Shown here: positions 10,172-20,839 of the stretch, piece by piece | How the letters are laid out: every line of letters begins with the position of its first letter | Position numbering within the stretch: position 1 is the first letter of the stretch | Assembly (NCBI GenBank): GCA_000727475.1 | Contig: KL647299.1 | Location: 1,502,379 to 1,566,378, forward strand | Origin: Sarcocystis neurona | Taxonomy: Eukaryota; Apicomplexa; Conoidasida; Eucoccidiorida; Sarcocystidae | Direction: 5' to 3' | DNA length: 64,000 bases | The notes under the pieces: generated by a model | Told to the model about the DNA's origin: nothing | What the model saw: only the letters and a program-made list of their open reading frames with translations | The model's database searches: none | Program-made: the position numbers and the translations under genes

Positions 10172-12416
10172 TGCAGCTCGTCGCCCTCCCTTGCCTGACC
10201 GCGCTCCTCTTCCTGGCGCGGCCGCTCCTGTCGTTGCAGTGTCTGCTGCTGCGGCTGCTGATGCTGCGGTAAGTGCTGCTCCCGGGGGTCGGTGTGCTGC
10301 TGCTGCTGTTGCTGCTGCATGCGACTGCCCTCAACGAGGTCGAGCAGCTGGTGCAGCACCTGCCGCAGCTTCTCCTGCCTGCTCCAGTAGGCAGCAGCTA
10401 TGTACTCAATAGCAGCAGCTGGAGCCGCTCCTGTTTCTCTGTTTGTTCTGTCGTCCGCTCCACCTGCAGCAGCTGCTGGTGGCTCTCTTGCTGTTGCTGC
10501 TGCTGCTGGTTGTTCTCCTGCTGCTGTGATATCAAAGGTTGCTTCGACTGCTGTCGCCTTACCAGGTGGTGGTGGTGCTGCTGCTGTCTGCTGCGTTCCC
10601 GCTGCCTCAAACGACGCTGCTGCTAAGGCTGTCTTCTTCGCTGCAGCTACTGCTGCTTCTCCTGCTGATTCTATGAACGGGCCTGCTGCTGGTGCTGCGG
10701 CGGCGCAGAATCCGTCGGCGCTGCTGCTGCTGCTTTGGTGTACCGCTGGGGCACGCACAGGCACAGCAGTACTCTCTTGAACAGGACAGGCTGCTGCAAC
10801 AGCAACAAGTTGTTGCTCCTCCGACTCAAGAGGCTCCGCCTGCTGTTGCTGCTGCCTTAGACCTTCTCGGCCCGCTTTCTGCGGGTCACGCTGCTGCTGC
10901 TCCTGCTGGAGTTGCTGCTGCTGCAGTTCCAGCTGCTGTTGCTGTCTGTGCTGCTGCTGATGCAGCGTGAAGCAAACAATCGGAGAGCAAGCGCGGTCAC
11001 GCACGTATGGCTGCGCTGCAGGTCCAGCAGGTGCCTTAGGCTCCGGAGCAACAGCAGGAACAGCAGCAGCTGCTGCGAGGGAGGTGGCGGGAAGAGGGAA
11101 AGCAGCAGCAGCAGCGGAGTGAGGACGTACAGCAGGAAGAGCTCCAACAACAGGAAGAGCAGCAGCACCAGCAGGACGGGCAGCAGCACCAGCAGGACGG
11201 GCAGCAGCAGCAGCAGGGCAGGGAGGTGCAGCAGCAGAGACCGGATGCAGACGGCCAGCAGCAGCAGACGCTGCAGACGTAGATGGATCGGCAAAAGAAA
11301 GAGCAGCAGCCGCAGCACTCGCATGCTCAGAGGGAGCCGCAGCACGAGCAGCAGCAGGAACTTCAGGAACGCGTGTCGCAGGAAGGGAAGCAACATCAGC
11401 CAGACGCTTTGCACCGGCGCCAAGGTGGAGACAAGCGGCAGCTCCTCCTGCATGCGAGACAGCCGCGGGGGGAGCGCAACAGCAGGTTTGTCGAAGGACT
11501 GCTGGAACTGCAGTTGCTGCGGGAGGAGGTAGCGGAACGGCAAATGGTGTGGGGCCTGCAGGGAAAGACGGGAAACTTGCTGCTGTTGCTGCTGCTGGAA
11601 TGGGGCGCTGCGGCAGGTGCTGCGGCCTTGCAAGTGGTCCGCACGCTGTGCAGCAGCAGCCGGACTGCTGCAGAGGGGGATAGACCTCAACGCTGCCGCT
11701 CAGACTGTTGCTGCTGCTTCTCCGTCCCCTGCTGCTGCAGCTGTTGTTGCAGACACTTCTGACAACCGCTGCTGCTGCCTCACGACTTGGAGAAAGCACC
11801 GCTGCCGCACGCTGTTGCTGCTGTTGTCTCCCGGCGGGGAGAAGATACCGGCTGCTGCAGTCGGGCTCCACGTGTGTACGTTTGTCTTCCACTACAAATT
11901 GCTGCTGTTCCTGCGGTTGACGCCTCTGCTGCTGTTGCTTCTGCGGCTGCATCAGCTGCTGCTGTACCAGCTGGTGCACCTCCACCTGCTGCTGCTCTCC
12001 TCTCTGCCGGTGCGGGTGGTAGCGGTGCTGCTGCTGCTGCAGCTGCAGCAGTGCTTGGTGCTGCTGCTGCAGCTGCAACAGCAGCTTGCTGTGTTGCAAC
12101 TTCTTTTGCTTGGCAAGGGCACGAAGACGCATCTGCTTCACAAGCAGCGCATGCACTTGCAGCGCGTCGCTACTTTCCGCTGCGGCAGCTTCTGCGGCGG
12201 CTGCTTCTGCGGCCTCAGCCTCTGCCTTTGCTGCTGCAGCTGCCGCAGCCCCCGCTGCCGCTGCGGTCGCTTGCACTGCTGCTGCTGCCGCTGCTGCAGC
12301 TTCCCCGTCTTCGTCGTAAAGCTCGAGGAACTCCCCCGCCGGCTGTTGCGCCAGCAGCAGCAGATCTGCTGCCTGCTTCTGTTCGCTGCTGCTGCTGCTT
12401 CCCGCACGTCGATGCT
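8163..12416 (-). CDS. HAAR (Ala/Gln/Ser-run) protein, putative middle exon
   Basis: About 1,418 codons of open minus-strand frame. The proposed acceptor is GCTGACGCAG (AG at 12418-12417), preceded by a strong pyrimidine tract (CCCTGTTCTTCTTCCCGCTG). The proposed donor is CAGCCAG then GTGTGTG (GT at 8162-8161). Both junctions are phase 1 and fit the flanking exons. Early in the exon is the charged segment GEFLELYDEDGE, then Ala/Glu and Gln/Leu-rich helices (MRLRALAKQKKLQHSKLLLQ) that look like coiled coil. Later come a Ser-Asn tract (9.72-9.82 kb), Arg-Gln runs and a basic Ser/Arg-rich stretch near 8.7-8.9 kb. No catalytic motif is seen. If the donor is not used, the frame stops naturally at 8125. 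An alternative 5' exon is the signal-peptide-like ATG at 12902. Confidence 0.55.
9720..9822 (-). repeat. Dense CTG/TTG triplet tract coding Ser/Asn
   Basis: About 100 bp of nearly uninterrupted CTG, TTG and CCG triplets on the plus strand. In the minus-strand HAAR frame this reads AGC/AAC, giving alternating Ser and Asn (SNSSNSSSSNSN). It is the purest triplet tract in the window and a good candidate for length variation between strains. Confidence 0.8.
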
Positions 12417-12981
12417 CTGCGTCAGCAACAGCAACAGCAGCGGGAAGAAGAACAGGGCCGGCCACCGTTCTTGTGAGCCGAAGCAACAGCAACGCGCGGT
12501 CAGCAGCGAAGCAGCGTCAGCAGCAAAGCAGCGTCGGCAGCAAAGCAGCGTCGGCAGCAAAGAAGCTTCAGCAGCAAAGCAGCAGCGGGAGGGTGGAGCA
12601 GGTTCGGCGCACTTCAACGAGGAAAAAGAGAAGCAGCAGCAGCAGACACCTGCGGCAGTACAAGAAGGGAAATCCTCCGGTGGCAGTGCCGTCCAGGTAC
12701 GCAGCAACACAGACAACGGCGTAGCAGCAGCAGCAACAGTAGCTGCCGCAGCAATAGCAGCAGCGCAGTAGCAGCAACAAATGCAACAGCAGCAGGGGGG
12801 GCACCTCAGCAGCGGCCGGGCCAGCCGCAGCCGCAGCAGCAGCACACGAGAACCGGCAGCAGCAGAGAGTCCTCCCAGCAGAAAAAGACTCAAGCACCAC
12901 ATAAAGGACGACGCCCGTACACAGAAGGCAGCAGCCTGCGCATGAAGAGCGGCCAGCAGCAGCAGCAGCAGCAAAGTATAC
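12417..12981 (-). other. Putative intron, CAG on the plus strand, holding a signal-peptide-like ATG
   Basis: GTATAC donor (12981) and CAG acceptor (12417) bound a 565-nt segment in which the minus strand is CTG-rich. The in-frame continuation of the upstream ORF here becomes poly-Cys and ends at a stop at 12890, unlike the Ala-rich exons. Within it, an ATG at 12902-12900 opens a frame starting MWCLSLFLLGGLSAAAGS, which has the form of a secretory signal peptide and could be a different first exon. Confidence 0.4.
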
Positions 12982-15900
12982 CTACATCCGTGTACCTATG
13001 AGGCTGCAGGAATGAGTGTCCATCTGCTGCACGCTGCAGCTGCGATGTGCCTGGACCCTGCAGCGGTGGCTCACCTTCCGCTGCCGCGTTTGAAGGAATG
13101 ACTTCTCGTCCTGACACCCGTTGCTGCTGCTGTTCCTGCTGCTCTCCCTCCGGCTGCTGCTGCTGCAGCTGCTGTTCCTGCTGCCCTCCGTCCGGATTCT
13201 GCTGCTGCCAATGCTCCTCCTGCTGCAGCTGCAGCAGCAGCTGGTCCCTTGATTCGTGTGGAAGCCACGTGAGTCGGGACACTGCTGCTGCAGACGGTCT
13301 TTGGCTGGCTGTTGCAGTCGCTGCAGCAGTTTGAAGAGCAGCACCAGCAGCAGCAGCCGTAGCGCAGACAGCAGCCTGAGCAGTACTGCCACCAACGGCA
13401 GCAGCAGGCGTGGCAGCTGCGGCAGCACTGCTGTTTATCGAAACGTGAACGTCAAGCGTTCTTTGCTGCTGCTTTCCTTGCGCTCCTGCTGCCCGTATGC
13501 AGCTCCTGCACCGAAGCGGCATTTGCAGTTGCTGCTGCTCACCGGCTGCCGCTCTTCCTCCTGTCTTTGCTGCACCTCCGCTGCCGCCTCCAGCTGCTCC
13601 TGGTGGTTCTGCCGCAGGTGTGTTTCCTGCTTCCGGTACCACCTGCTGCTGCTGCTCCTGCTGCTGCTCCTGCTGCTGCTGCCCGGGCTGCCGCTGCTGC
13701 GAGAGGAGAAGGAAGTTGGCGCAGGATCCGCAACAGACGAGTTTGCTGCAACAGCAGCAGCAGCGCCAGTCAGCAGCTGCTGCTTCTGTTGCTGCTGCTG
13801 CTGCTGTTGTCGTTGCACAACAGTCGAAGCCTGTTGCTTCTCCTTCGTTGAATGAGATTGAGGAGGCTACGGCGTCATGCTGCTGCTGTTGCTGCTGCTG
13901 TTGCTGCTGCTGCTGCCGTGTCTCGGCAGAAGAACACTTGTTCAAAACGCGGACAGCAGCTCCGGGCGCCAGCAGCACGACGCGCCTTGCTGCAGGCGCC
14001 GCAGCAGGTGAGACAGAAGACGGAAGTTGAGGACGAGCAACAGCACCCGCAGCAGCTGCAGGAACGACAGCAGCAGCAGCAGGAGTGACGGTAGCACCAG
14101 CAGCAGCAGGAGTGACAGTAGCAGCAGCAACAGGAGTGACCGTAACACCAGCAGCAGGAGTGATCCTAGCAGCAGCAGGGATAATAGCATCAGTAGAAGT
14201 GACAGCACCAGCAGCAGGAGGAGCGTCAACATCCGCAGAGCCTGGGAGAGAAGCTGCAGGAACAGCAGCAGGACGAGGCGCAGCAGACCACGTCGAGAAC
14301 CGGCGAGTAGGTACGGCAGTACCGGTGTAACTAGCAGACGCAGCAGCTCCCAGGTCTTCTGCTGCGTCGTTATCAGGAAGAGGAAATCCTTCTGCTGTGC
14401 TTTCCTCGGTACGAGGTAGCAGGTTGGCTGCTGCTTCTTCTCGCTGCTGACGCTGCACATGAAGGCAGGGGTGCTGCTGCCGGGCGTCCAACAGCTGCCA
14501 ATGTTGAAGCGGTAGGGCCTGCTGCTGGCACTGCAGCTGCTGCGAGTGTCGCTGCTGGCGCTGCTCCAAACTCTCGTGCAAGGACTGCTGCTGCTGGAGG
14601 ACGAACGGGCGGAGGAGGCCATGATGCTCCTCGTGCGCCTGCCGCAATGGAAGAGGAGTGACGCAGGAAGTCGCCCCAGAGCAGCACGCGCATGTCGAAA
14701 GAGCAGCAGCAGCGACAGGGTCGGGAGACCCGTCCGGAAGAGAAAGAGGAGGAGGATCAGAGGCAGCAACAGCAGCAGCAGCACGAACGTGCGGTTCGTC
14801 TGCAGTGGAAGTGCGACGCGCAGGTTTCTCAGGCGCAGAGGCAGTCCTCGTTGCTGACCTTATGCGAAGAAATTCCTCCTGATGCAGGGGTCGAGCAGAG
14901 AGCGAACGACCTCCCGGCATTCTTGCTGCTGCTGCTGCTGCGTGGGCGCACTTGCTCTCCTCCTTGCACTGCTGCGCCCCCTCCCAAGACGTCGCTCTCT
15001 CTCCTGTGCCGCTGCCGCCGCTCAAAGACCTCTTCCTTGCATCCTGCTGCTGCTGGATCTGCTGCTGCTGCTGGAAGGGCAGCCTGGGGCCTGCAGTCCG
15101 AAAGATGCCGCACGAGGACGACGAAGAAGAGGCAGAAGGTGACGAAGAGGAAGAGTTGAAAAAAGACGACGAGGAAGATGAACAAGAGTGGGCAGTGCAC
15201 CGAGGACGTCGATGGGTAAGAGCAGGTGTGCCCTGCAGCAGGTGCTGCGGCTTCTTCGGCAGGCGGGGGATACGGGTGCGCTGTCGCTGGGTCTCATCCG
15301 TATCCGGTGCTGCAAACGAACCCAGAAGCTGCCGTTCCTGCTGCTGTTGGTGCTGCTGCGGTGGCGGTTGGTCCGGTTCTCGCTGCTGCAGATCCTCTCG
15401 CTCGCGTCGCTGCTGTTGCTGCTGCTGGGCGGCGCGTTTGGCCCGCTGCTGCAGCAGCAGCAAATGTTTCTCCAGATTTTTTCTACGCGCTTGCGACAGC
15501 AGCAACAAGTTCTGCCGTCTGCGCTGCAGCTCTGCAGCAGCAGCTGCCGCGGCTGCAGCCGTTGCTGCTGCTCCCATCAGCTGCGAGGGCTGCTGCTGGA
15601 CGCCGCTGCGGCTCCTCTGCTCCTGTTTTTCAAGAAGCTGTCCCCTCTTTAGTCGTTGAGAACCGGCAGCAACTCCTGGTGGTCTTGGCTGCTGCTGCCG
15701 AAATGACGAGGCAGCAGCAGCGCCTGCCCTTCCACCTTTCCCCGCTGTCGCTGCGGTAGCTACTCCTCTTGCTGCTGTTCCTGCTGCTGACAACTTGCCG
15801 CCGCCGCTCAGCGGCCACCTGCGTCGGCAGCTATTCGCAGCAGCTGTACAGAGCACAAGACTGCTGCTGCTGCTGTTCTTCACGGCCTGCTGCTGTTGGT

Positions 15901-18496
15901 GCTGTAGTCCTGGTGGCTTCGTCGAACGCGGCTCCTCCTCCTCTTCCTGTGCTGCAGCACTGCGCGCGGCGCCCCGGAGACATGCAGCAGCGACGTCTCG
16001 CTTGCGAACTGCCTCCCCGTCGTGGAACTGCTGTTGCTGCTGCGGCTGCGGCTTCACTGGCTTCTGCTGCAGACACGAGTCCTCCCGTTGCTGCTGTGTG
16101 AGGCGAAGAAAGACGTGGGCATGTTGCCGTCCCTGCGACTGCTGCTCGAGCGTCTTCTTCTGCGGCTGCAGCAGTTCCTGACGCAGCTGCGTACTAAGTT
16201 GCTGCTGCAAAAGCTGCTGCTGCTGCTGGATTTGCAGGCGTTGACGTCTCAGCTCCAACAGCTGCTGCGCACGCCGCTGCAGTGCCGCTGCATAGGACGA
16301 CTCGCTGTCAGCTGTTGCTGCTGGCGATGAAGCACCAAATGCAGCAGCAGGAGCAGCAGGAAGCTCCGCTGCGTCTCCTGATGCTGCACCGTGAGAAGCT
16401 CCTACAAAACCAGTGACGGCAGCACCACTGTCGAAGCAGCTGCCTCGGCTCGGTGCTGTTGCAGCAACGGCAGAAAGCGGCAGCAACCCCACTTCAGACA
16501 CACCTGCGTCCCTCTCACGAGCTGCTGCTGCTGCTGCTGTCCTTCTGCCTCGTCGAAAGTAGAGCGACGATACAGGACTTTCACTGGCTGATCGCCTGGG
16601 AACGAATGACCACGGCCCCCCTCGTCCTGCTGCTGCTGCTGTAAGCCCTGCTTGTCTTGCAAGCCCTGTTCGTCCGTCTGCTGTCGGGCCGTCCTCTGCT
16701 CTTCCACGTGCTACTGCGGCTGCCAGTCTCGAGTCTGCCGAGAGAGACAACAGGTAGCTGCCTGTTGAATCACACAGGGAAGAGGCCGTCAGGGCCGCAG
16801 CAGCCCGCCGTCGCCTGGCTCTTCCTCTTGCTGCTGTGATGTCGGCTGCAGCTGCTGCAGCAGCAGCAGCACGTGCAGCAGCAGCAGCATACGTCGCGTG
16901 GGGGTCTTCGCGAGCACCGGCTGAACAGAGCACTGCAGGATACGATAGCTGCTCGCCTTGCAGATCACGCACCTCTAGCTGCTCCTGCTGTTGGCCAGAG
17001 TACTGCTGTTGCCGTTGGCGGTGCTGCTGCTGCTTCTTCTGCTTGCGCTCCTGCTGATGCAGAGATCGCAGTGCCTCCTGCTGCTGCTGCAGCTGCTGAA
17101 GCTCTTCTCGTAGCTGCTGCAGGCGGCCGTGTTCGGCCTCGACAGCAGCGTCGAGCTCTGCTTCTCTGTGTGTGAGCTGGCGCCGCTGGTGCTCCGCCTG
17201 CTGCTGCGAGTAAGCTTCCTCCTGCTCCTGCAGCAGTTGCTGCTGCATCTGCAGGAGCGCCTGCTGCCGATGCTGCTCCTCTAGGACTTTCTGCTGCAGG
17301 TGCTGCAGACGATGCTGCAACTCCAAAGTAGCAGCGGCGCTAAGTCCACGGCCTACATCCTGTCGATGGCTTCGATCCTGCTGCTGTACTCGCGCCTGCT
17401 GCACCGGCTGCTGCTGTTCTTCCTCCAGCTGCGTCTGCTGCTGTCCTGCTGAACAGCTTACTGGCTTCAGCTGCAGCCGCAGGTCCACCACTGGCCGCTG
17501 ATACAAGTGGGCGGTCGTCCCCTCCTGCTGCTGCTGCAGGTCGGTCAGTTGCTGCTGCTCTTTCTGTCGTTGTCGCACCTGCTGCAACTGCGCAGTGGTT
17601 GCTGCTGCTTCTTCTCTCGATCTGTGGGATGCTGCTCCGACGTGCTGCAGCTGTCCAGCTGCTGCCGCTTCGGCTGCCTGTAGCAGGGCCTCTGTCGCAG
17701 AACTTCTTCGACGTAAAGACTGAGAGCGCCGAGTCACAGTCTTCTTTGCAGCAACCGCAGCAGGATACACAGAGACAGACCTCACCGGTGCTGCTGCTGC
17801 TGTGCTCCCTCCTGCCAGCGGAGTTGTTGCTCCTGGGACACGCGGAAGCGCCGAACGCGTCGCAGTTCCTGCAGCTGTTGCTGCTGCTGTTGCTGCAGTG
17901 GGCGGCGCCTGCAACAATACGGCAGCAGGAGCAGCAACACCATCGGTCACAGAAGCTGCTGCGAGCTCTTCAGCTGCAGCAGCACCAACAGAAGCAGCAG
18001 GACGGGCGTCAGCGTACGCAGCAGCGGCAAAGTTAACTTCAGGTGGAATGACGGGAGCAGCTTTATCTCTCCTGCCTTTGTGCAGACGACGAGCAACAGC
18101 AAATGCCCGTCCTCTCAAGACGCGAGTTTGCGGCCTCTGCTCCTCCTGTGGCTGCTGCTGCTGCTGCTGACGCACGACCGCGCTGCTGTGCCAGTAGTCT
18201 GGAGTCGGCGACGCAGAGCCACAGGCTGCAGCGGGGCCGGCGAAACGACGCGTTGCTGCTGCTCGGGAGGAAAGAGGACTACTTGAGAAAGAAGCAGCCG
18301 CTGGGCGTGCCGCTGCTGCTGTCACGGTTAGTGCATGTGCTGCTGTTGCTGTTGCACCTCTCCCTGCTCTGGCCTCTGCTGCTCCTGCTGCTGTTGCTGC
18401 CTTAGCAGCCTCTGGCACATGTGCCTCCGGTGACGCAGCGTCTAGCGTATCGTCCGGTGCTGCGCCGTCCCACCAGAGCCAGCTCGAAGACGACAT
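12982..18496 (-). CDS. HAAR (Ala/Gln/Ser-run) protein, putative first exon
   Basis: The longest open frame in the window. It runs from the first true ATG (18496-18494, MSSSSWLWWDGAAPDD) for about 1,838 codons to a donor at 12982/12981 (GATGTAG then GTATAC, phase 1). The open frame extends upstream to 18625 only from a GTG. The N-terminus is Ala-rich, followed by long Gln/Leu/Arg/Glu-rich stretches with coiled-coil character (about 15.4-17.6 kb, e.g. HRQQALLQMQQQLLQEQEEA), then Pro/Ala/Val/Thr-rich repeats (about 14.0-14.3 kb) and Ala/Gln runs. Phase-1 splicing to 12416 restores a glutamate codon and an open frame. No known domain, signal peptide or transmembrane helix is visible. Such proteins are common in Eimeria, mostly of unknown function. 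Confidence 0.6.
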
Positions 18497-19240
18497 TGCT
18501 GCTGCTGCTGCTGCCTGTGTGCGATCGCTTCGGCTGCTGCTGCGTCTGCTGCATCTGCTGCTGCTTCTTCTGCTGCGAGACAACAATCTCTGGGGTGTGC
18601 TCGCCGGAGGGCTGCAATGCCCCACCGTCGTCTTCTCCGGGACGGCTGCTGCTGCTGCCGCAGCTCATGTGAAAGCCATAGAGGAGACTTGGCTGCAGTG
18701 GCATGTGTGGACTGCTGCTGCGGAAAAAACTGCAGGGGGCTGCTTCTTCACAAGCTGCTGCACTCGTCGCTGCTACTGCCGCTGTTCCAGCGCCTGCTGC
18801 TCGCTTGCGCGACCGCAGGCCCATGTCAAACAGCCGTTCGAGAGAAAAGGCAGGCGTTCATTTCTCTCGCGCTGCTGCTGTTGTTGCTGATGTCGTTGCT
18901 GCCTCCGCTCCTGCTGTGGATTTTGAGGAGACTGCCGCGGCTGCAGCCCGCGCGGCGCTGCAGCCCTCGCCTGCCGCTGCGGCGCTCTGCAGCGGTGTTG
19001 GCTGGCGTGCTGCTGCTGTCGTGGGCGTGTTGCACACAGAGAACCGCAGCAGCTACTTCTGCTGACTGCAGTGGCGCACCGAGGCCAGCGATGAAAGCTG
19101 TAGCAGAAGCAACTGCTGCAGCACCACCCGCAGCGACGCCCCACATCAAAGGCCACAGCTGAAGCCGCAGCGGGTGGTGGGACTGCAACATACCAGTTGC
19201 CTTTGCTTTTGCATAAAGGCAGAGCAGCAACAGCTTTCAC

Positions 19241-19588
19241 CTGCTCCGGCAGCGACGGCAACAGGAGTTGCAGCAGCAGCAGCAGCTGGCGAGGCAGGAA
19301 CTGCTGCAGCGGGTACGACTGCCGCTGAAGCACGGGGAGAGGCGTCAAACAGGAAGCCAGCAGTGGGCCGCTTGCAGCAGCTGCCGCTGCAAGTTTGACG
19401 CTGTCAGCTGTTCTTGACAGCGATGCTGCTGCGTACCTTCTCCAGCGAAAGTCCCGCTGCTCCTGTTCCTGCTCTGCTCGCGCTGCTGCTTTCCTTTCCC
19501 GCTCTGCGCCTCTCTCTGGTCCCGCTGCGGCTGCTGTTGCTGCTGTTGCCCCGCGACGCTGCAGCGCCTGTTTTACCTCGTTCTTCAT
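19241..19588 (-). CDS. First exon of a small unidentified gene
   Basis: ATG at 19588-19586 starts a 116-codon segment that ends at a strong donor (GAGCAG then GTGAAAG, GT at 19240-19239, phase 0). The N-terminus (MKNEVKQALQRRG) is basic, followed by an Ala/Glu/Arg helix, then a Leu-rich hydrophobic stretch (residues about 96-112). A possible second exon begins at 19182 after TATGTTGCAG in the matching phase; it carries a hydrophobic WPLMWGVAAGGAAAVASA segment. The implied 58-nt intron is short, so this is tentative. The basic N-terminus plus hydrophobic segments could fit an organelle membrane protein, but I do not recognise a family. It could also be a 5' exon of the HAAR gene downstream. 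Confidence 0.4.
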
Positions 19589-20484
19589 ACAAAAAACGAC
19601 GCCGGCCGAGTCTCGCCTCTGCAGGGCCACGACGCTGAGTCCGTCTACACATACACACACGTACCTACGAAAGGAAGCGACCACGCTTCTCTGTCCCGCC
19701 CCTTATACGCATCTGCTGTCCGATACTTCGCTCTGTGTGTGTGTACGCAGATCCACCTTTCTCCCTCCGTCTCTGTCTGACTGGCGACCTCTCTCTGAGT
19801 GTCCCTATGCGTCACAAAAGTAGGCGCACATTTCTTTATCTCTCCCTTTGTGTCTCTGTATTCTTCTCTCGCACTCGTCTCTACGCGATATATATGGCAC
19901 GTGGAATCCCGACGCATGCATATATAGACGTGTGCCGGCCCTGACGTACTGTGAGCAAACGCCCGAGAGCCTGGACTCACAACGCGTCCACGTACATATA
20001 CAGACGTCTACGTATGTGTGCGTCTGTGATGGACAGCGAAGAAAACTGCAGTTTTGCACCAAACATCTAAGCGGAAAGTTTCGCTTTTTCAAGGAGGCTT
20101 CGTGTGGGCAGCGCTGCTTATAACAGGGAGAGAGACATACACACACACATGAGAAGAAGCCGTATACTGGCAAATAAGCGCGAGACGCACCCACCACCTG
20201 CTCTCTAGGTCTTCATAGGGCGGGAACGTACTTTTCTATATATCGTACGTCTACTTTATGTAGGCCTTCGTCCAAACAGCTAGGATGCGGGACGCAGACA
20301 CGTGGAAGACCACCACGAGTAGCATGTGTACACAGATAAAAGAGTCTCATACAAACACACAGGCGTACACAAGAGAGAGGGGCAGCGGAGTTCTTCTGCA
20401 GCCCGCGCTGGTGGCCGCAAACAAGCAGAAGACGCCAGAAGGCAGAGAAAGGAAGCCGTGGAGCTCCACCAGTTCACCGAGGCG

Positions 20485-20833
20485 TCAGCAGAAGTAGAGT
20501 CGGAAGACGTGAGAGTCTTCGTGACTTCCCTTTGCGCGAAGGGACATCGGCGCTGATGTGTGAGGAGAGCGAGACGGCCACCTTTTTGTTCCCGCTGTTG
20601 GGCGGGTTTCTCCTGGCTGCCCCAAGGCGAGGGAGGGGGCGGAGGAAGCGATCACCGAAAGAGGCCACCCATAGGGAAGAGGAAGAGCAGCAGGACGAAA
20701 GGAAGGAAGAGAAGAAGAATGCGCAGGGGAGGATGAACGGGGAGGAGATGCGGAGCGCAGAACGAGAGCAAAACGGAAACGGAGGCTGGGCAGGAAGAAG
20801 ATAGCGACGGCGCAGCCCACTGCCGCATCAGCG
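20485..20833 (-). CDS. Possible exon, minus strand, unidentified
   Basis: A good pyrimidine tract and acceptor (GTCCTTTTTGCAG, AG at 20835-20834) lead into an open minus-strand segment of about 115 codons that ends with a stop. It encodes a hydrophobic start (VGCAVAIFFLPSL), then Pro/Ser/Ala-rich sequence. Other frames of the same stretch are also open on both strands, including a plus-strand frame 20326-20556 with charged composition, so coding status and strand are uncertain. Confidence 0.2.
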
Positions 20834-20839
20834 CTGCAA

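Noticed and set aside
10857..11690. 277-codon minus ORF rich in Leu/Arg/Ser within the middle HAAR exon
   Set aside because: It lies in another frame of the longer Ala/Gln ORF and is poly-Leu where the repeat flips, as expected of a shadow frame.
20280..20477. Minus-strand peptide with a secretory-leader look (NWWSSTASFLCLLASSACLR)
   Set aside because: The start is GTG, not ATG, and the plus strand is also open with charged text, so it is probably chance.
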